Positions 59,750-64,000 of a stretch of DNA of 64,000 bases are shown here, in pieces. The DNA is taken from NCBI RefSeq assembly GCF_037392515.1, contig NC_090285.1, positions 6,761,501 to 6,825,500 of the forward strand. The letters run 5' to 3'. How positions within the stretch are numbered: the first letter of the stretch is position 1; every line of letters starts with the position of its first letter. The notes under the pieces are model-generated. The model saw only the letters and a program-made list of their open reading frames with translations. It was not told the DNA's origin and searched no databases. Position numbers and translations under genes: made by a program. Source of the DNA: Haliotis asinina (Eukaryota; Mollusca; Gastropoda; Lepetellida; Haliotidae).

Positions 59750-60720
59750 CAACCATTGTGACCCCACAATACCCCGTATCTACAGCAGCTGTCGCCGGAG
59801 CACCAAACAATAACTAGCTGTATTCACAAAATAGCCATTGTAACCACACAACCCCCTCATAGCAATCGTGCTGACTACATAGTATCCATAAAGTAGCCAT
59901 TGTGACTACACAATACCCGTGTTGACAAAACAGCCATTGTAACCACACAATAACCCGTGTCCATAAAATAACCATCGTGACCACACGATACAATGTGTCC
60001 ATACAATAGCCATTACAACCACACAATAACTGATCCGTCCATAAAATAGCCATTGTAACCACACAATAACCCACGTGTCCATAAAATTGCCATTGTAACC
60101 ACACAATAACTCGCGTCCATAAAATAACCATTGTGACCACACAATACTACGTATCCATAAAATAACCATTGAAACCACACAATAACCTGTGTCCATAAAA
60201 TAGCCATCGTGACCACACAATACCCGTGCCCATAAAATAACCATTGTGACCACAGAATAACCCGTGTCCATACAATAACCATTGTGACGACACAATAACC
60301 CGTGTCCATAATATAACCATCGTGACCACACAATAGAACGTGTCCATAAAATAGCCACTGTAACCACACAATAACCCGTGTCCATAAAATAGCCATTGTA
60401 ACCACACAATAACCGATATGTCCATATAATAACCATTGTAACCACACAATAACCCGTGTCAATAAATAACTAACCACGTCCATAAAAACAAACATTGTGA
60501 CCACACAATAACCTATGTCCATAAAATACCCACTGTGACCACACAATAACCCGTGTCAATAAATAACCAGCCATTGTGACCAAACAATAAAATGTTTCTA
60601 TACAGCAACCATCCTCTGAAAAATATTTTTTTGGACTCTTTGACTACACCGAACGCCGTGTCCAAACAACAGTCATTGTGACCACACAATACCCATTGTT
60701 ACCATAACCATTGTTACCTC
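59750..60720. repeat. ~38-bp minisatellite
   Basis: About 24 imperfect units: 'gaccacacaataacccgtgt', 'ccataaaatagccattgt'. Unit length varies between about 36 and 40 bp. It begins within about 100 bp of the end of the 52-bp array but is unrelated to it. The long minus-strand frames (up to 179 codons, rich in 'WLQWLFYGH'-like strings) are by-products. Confidence 0.93.
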
Positions 60721-61537
60721 ACAGTGCCGATGTATACATGGTGATATTGTCACTTTGACTGTCTCTTGTCAGCATGTTTACAGCATATAGTCGTCTGAAT
60801 TAGACCGAGAAAAGAATCTCTATAAAGAACCGGTCTATATATACTATGCACCAAAAGAAATTGTACATGTGTGTTTGTCGGGACAATTTCTTACAGCGGT
60901 TGTTTTATATATAGTAGACGCAGTGCATGAACGGCACGCTTAGTGGCCAATGACAGGGAACGATTTCTCTGTATGCACACAAACAACAATTTGTTGTGCG
61001 TTCTGAAAACAGGTTAGTGTGAGTTTGGCTTTCATAAGTATTTCCGCAGTATCACGATGGGTGACACCAGATACTGGCTCACACTGAACCACAAGGGAGA
61101 ATGAAACACGAATATTAGGCATGGATAGTGAGTAAGCTACAGCACACTGCACCCAAAAGTCCCTGGAACAAACTAGAAACCATTCCATGGCCCAAGGAGT
61201 TTCAAGAGAACTCTGTGATGTCCAACGCATTTCTTTCGGCAACAAGCCGAAAGGTGAAGTCTCTTATTATAACTACGGTTGGATGCACGTGGTGACGAAT
61301 GTTGAAGACGAATCATTTTCCATTGAAATACGTTAATGCTTTGACTCAGCACTGAAAAAGAAACGATGTTTTTCACATTTTGACGCCATATGTACCACAA
61401 CGACAAGACAAGTGTCCCTCAAGGTTTTCAGTTGAAAGGAAACCATCGACTCTAACACATCAAACAATTGACTGGTGATTGTATTTTAACCTCTTGGTGT
61501 AAAGAGATGTATTTCCCATTTGATGTCAGTTGCATAC
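60721..61537. other. Intergenic, possible element end
   Basis: 'tatactatgcaccaaaagaa' at 60840-60861 resembles the kind of end found on Tc1-like elements, but I found no matching inverted end. Minus-strand frames of 101 and 77 codons (60940-61406) overlap in different registers and show no family I recognise. Confidence 0.3.
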
Positions 61538-61762
61538 GACCCGTGAAGATCCGGGATAGAACAGGTCTCCAGCAACCGACGCTTGCCACAAAAGGCGTCG
61601 ATGCTTGTCTTAAGAGGCGACCAACGGGATCGGGTGGTCAGGCTCGCTGATTTGGTTGACACGTGTCATCGGTTCCCAGTTGCTTATGTTGTTGATCACT
61701 GGATTGTCTGGTCTAAACTCGATTATTTACAGACAAGCGTAAACCTCAACTCACTCACTAAT
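61538..61762 (+). repeat. Interspersed repeat family A, internal deletions
   Basis: 'gacccgtgaagatccgggat', 'caacgggatcgggtggtcag', 'ggttgacacgtgtcatcggt', 'ggattgtctggtctaaactc', then a jump from 'tttacagaca' to 'agcgtaaacc' and a short CTCA tail. Confidence 0.85.
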
Positions 61763-61764
61763 AA

Positions 61765-63620
61765 TTACTTCTTTGTCTTGAGTTAAGTATTTATGAGCTT
61801 CTTGCGCCATACAGACACAGTCACTGTGATGTAATATGGTAAAGTTCACCAAGGGCAGGTAACTCTTCGCATGCCAGTTCTGAGGATCCAAAGACTAATC
61901 GCCAATGCACCACGCAAATATCGTTACGTTCAATCTATAATATATGTCATTGAGATGAACTAAATGACCCGTTCGCAAAATCAGAAATATAGATACGAAA
62001 GGTAGATAACTTCCTTACATTCAGAGGGCACTATACCCCAGCAGATAGCTCGGAGTTCACGAAGAACAATACCAACGCGGTGCATAAAGATACGCTTTTT
62101 AACCTAGGTATTTATTGACACTCCGTTACAATAAGGCCGGGGGAAGAATACAAGGGTTTGGCAGCGTCTCTCTTACGGTCTAAATGTTATCTGGCGCTGA
62201 GAAGGAAGCAAGAGGAATTCGCTGCATGTATGCATGGCAGCAAGTACTGGTTACGAAGCTGTGTACATAGCCAAGCCGCTGGATCAGTGATTATTAGGAA
62301 ATTGGGAAGGGTGCACATGTCTTGACCTAGCGTTAAATAGCGAGAATATTCACCGGAAATGTTTAAACTTCTTCATCAACAGGAAGGTCTAATGACAGTC
62401 CGAGAAGGAAGCTTCAGCTTAAAGTTATGTAGTTTAGAGTAAACCGTTGCGGGATCTCTTCTTGAATTAATGCAAGTTGATGTTATTGAGAAATTTCGTC
62501 GGTGAGTTCTAAACGGCTTAGGTAATATGATTTATTGATAACATACTATGTAAGTGAAAAATCGATATTTCACTGATATAATTTCGGTCGAGGGACAACA
62601 TTCTGCAATGCCAGCAGTATTTTGAGCAGTCAACACCACGATTGGGGCGTGTAACACGTGAAAAACAGGTAAGAGCGCACAACCCGGGTCAAGACTTGCG
62701 TCCAACTATCTGAACCTGTGACTTTAGCGTGACGTAAGCGAAGTCAGCAAGTTAATATTATTAGAGACTGGACCAAGTCTGGATTCATTCAGCAAATACC
62801 CCCGTTCTTAAAGATGTATATTCTTACCGATATGGACTAACAGAAGAGGGACTATTTACCCTTGAGTGTTAAGCAAAACGCATTGTTATTTGGGTTTGAA
62901 GAATTCTTTCGCCCAACTAACGTATCATTTGTAGGGAGCAGTTTCTGAAAGAATATAAACAAAAAATTGTATCGACACTGATAATCGGCGTTATTTTTAG
63001 TAATTACAATGTTTGTACATTTTCCAATTTACATCTTTCCAGGAATATTCCGACATACGGGTATATGCAAACATTATGTATCTGATATTCACGTTAATCC
63101 ATGTCGAATGCCTAATCAGGGCACTTTTGTTTCATCTCTCAGTTTAACGGGGTTTTTAGAGTAGAAGTTGAACATTAAAAAAACAATTAACCGATTAAGT
63201 CTATTAGTTTTTCTTACAGTCTCTGAACCAGATAATTCTTTCTGCTGTCTGGGCCTCAATGCATTCCTTATACATTTTCTCGGGTTTTGAGTATCCCATC
63301 TGAATGGGGTTCCTTTTCAATTTAAATACGGCTTAGTTGTAACTATATGAAAATTAGGTATATTCAGTGTGGTAGTCTCATGTCCATGACGTATTCTTCC
63401 CGCGGTAGAAAATAAATATCATTTATGCTGCATTTGTCCATTTTATCCAGTTATGAAATATAACCTTTTTCCCAACTATTATTTGCACTTTCTACACAGA
63501 AGTTTGACCAGCTGTTGACCTGCAGTATCTACACTATTGAAGCCTTAGTTAAATAAACCTTTCTAGCGTTTATAAGGACGCAATGCATTTCTTTAAACAC
63601 AAACCGTTTTTGGTAATATG
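61765..63620. other. Intergenic, no gene seen
   Basis: No open frame of note and no recognised repeat. Confidence 0.45.
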
Positions 63621-63621
63621 G

Positions 63622-63702
63622 TACCTATGTGGGGAATCGAACCCGGGTCTTCGGCGTGACAAGCGCAAGTATAAACCACTAGACTACCCCTCTGTCTTCT
63701 TC
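63622..63702 (-). repeat. tRNA-derived SINE, family B, 5' half
   Basis: Minus-strand reading: 'gaggggtagtctagtggttt' (A-box), 'cttgtcacgccgaagacccg', 'ggttcgattcc' (perfect B-box), 'ccacatagg'. The 3' half is absent. Confidence 0.8.
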
Positions 63703-63704
63703 AG

Positions 63705-64000
63705 TCGTGGGAGACCTATACAGTACATGTATACTAAACGAACGTTTTTCATATTCGTCTTGCATAAGAAAAGAACCTTTCCATGATCACGAACAGAGTG
63801 GTGAATATGTGTACTTAACGTAATACGTATATACTATGTTTAATATTTAGGAAAATGCACATGCAATGTGTCGGGCACATGAGTAGATGCATCGACTATA
63901 TGAAAGGCCAGGCCAAATTCATAATTTCATTACGAAATTTACGACATCAGCGAAGGTAAAACATGCCATGATTGACTGCTTCTGATTCAGCCAAGTGTTT
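63705..64000. other. Intergenic, no gene seen
   Basis: Nothing recognisable up to the window edge. Confidence 0.4.

Noticed and set aside
59814-60546. Minus-strand frames of 100-179 codons rich in 'WLQWLFYGH' and 'CVVTMAIL'
   Set aside because: By-products of the 38-bp minisatellite; several registers are open at once.
60838-61406. Second Tc1-like element (end 'atactatgcaccaaaag' plus minus-strand frames)
   Set aside because: Only one candidate end was found, and the frames contain no DDE signature, so it was left as unassigned sequence.

Overview
The window looks like invertebrate, most probably gastropod mollusc, nuclear DNA. Genes are sparse and intron-rich, the sequence is AT-rich, tandem arrays are abundant, and two interspersed repeat families end in a (CTCA)n tail. 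That tail, preceded by 'GGAATATTGCT', is something I remember from abalone (Haliotis) sequence; this assignment rests on recollection and was not tested.

Three protein-coding genes can be assembled exon by exon with consistent splice phases. (1) A TSPO (translocator protein) gene lies on the minus strand at 19575-22495: three coding exons, 162 aa. (2) A TIPRL (TIP41-like, regulator of PP2A-family phosphatases) gene lies on the plus strand, coding 28959-34941 in seven coding exons, 277 aa. A probable non-coding first exon at about 25.44-25.51 kb carries upstream ORFs. TSPO and TIPRL are divergently oriented. (3) A five-exon gene of 364 aa lies on the minus strand at 43209-47735. I do not recognise it, but a C-terminal repeated TEYxxxY motif and an RFX X-box-like site about 80 bp upstream of the start suggest a ciliary or axonemal microtubule protein. 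A glycine-rich mini-ORF at 4434-4571 (minus) is a weak fourth candidate.

The rest is repeats. Tandem arrays are at 1-480 (28 bp), 10.62-11.56 kb (41 bp), 14.37-15.15 kb (40 bp), 36.92-39.29 kb (61 bp), 55.77-59.67 kb (52 bp, palindromic core) and 59.75-60.72 kb (about 38 bp). Interspersed elements are a degraded Tc1/mariner copy (0.85-1.75 kb), about ten copies each of a roughly 270-bp SINE-like family (A) and a tRNA-derived SINE (B), a 5'-truncated Penelope-like element with a GIY-YIG ORF, inverted arms and a 13-bp target duplication (40.15-41.39 kb), two MITEs inside TIPRL intron 1, and several foldback elements.

The long open frames in the 61-bp and 38-bp arrays are products of the repeats and are not annotated as genes. 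No CRISPR array, operon or canonical tRNA/rRNA gene was seen. The most unusual structure is the 3.9-kb palindrome-bearing 52-bp satellite, which lies next to a second unrelated array.
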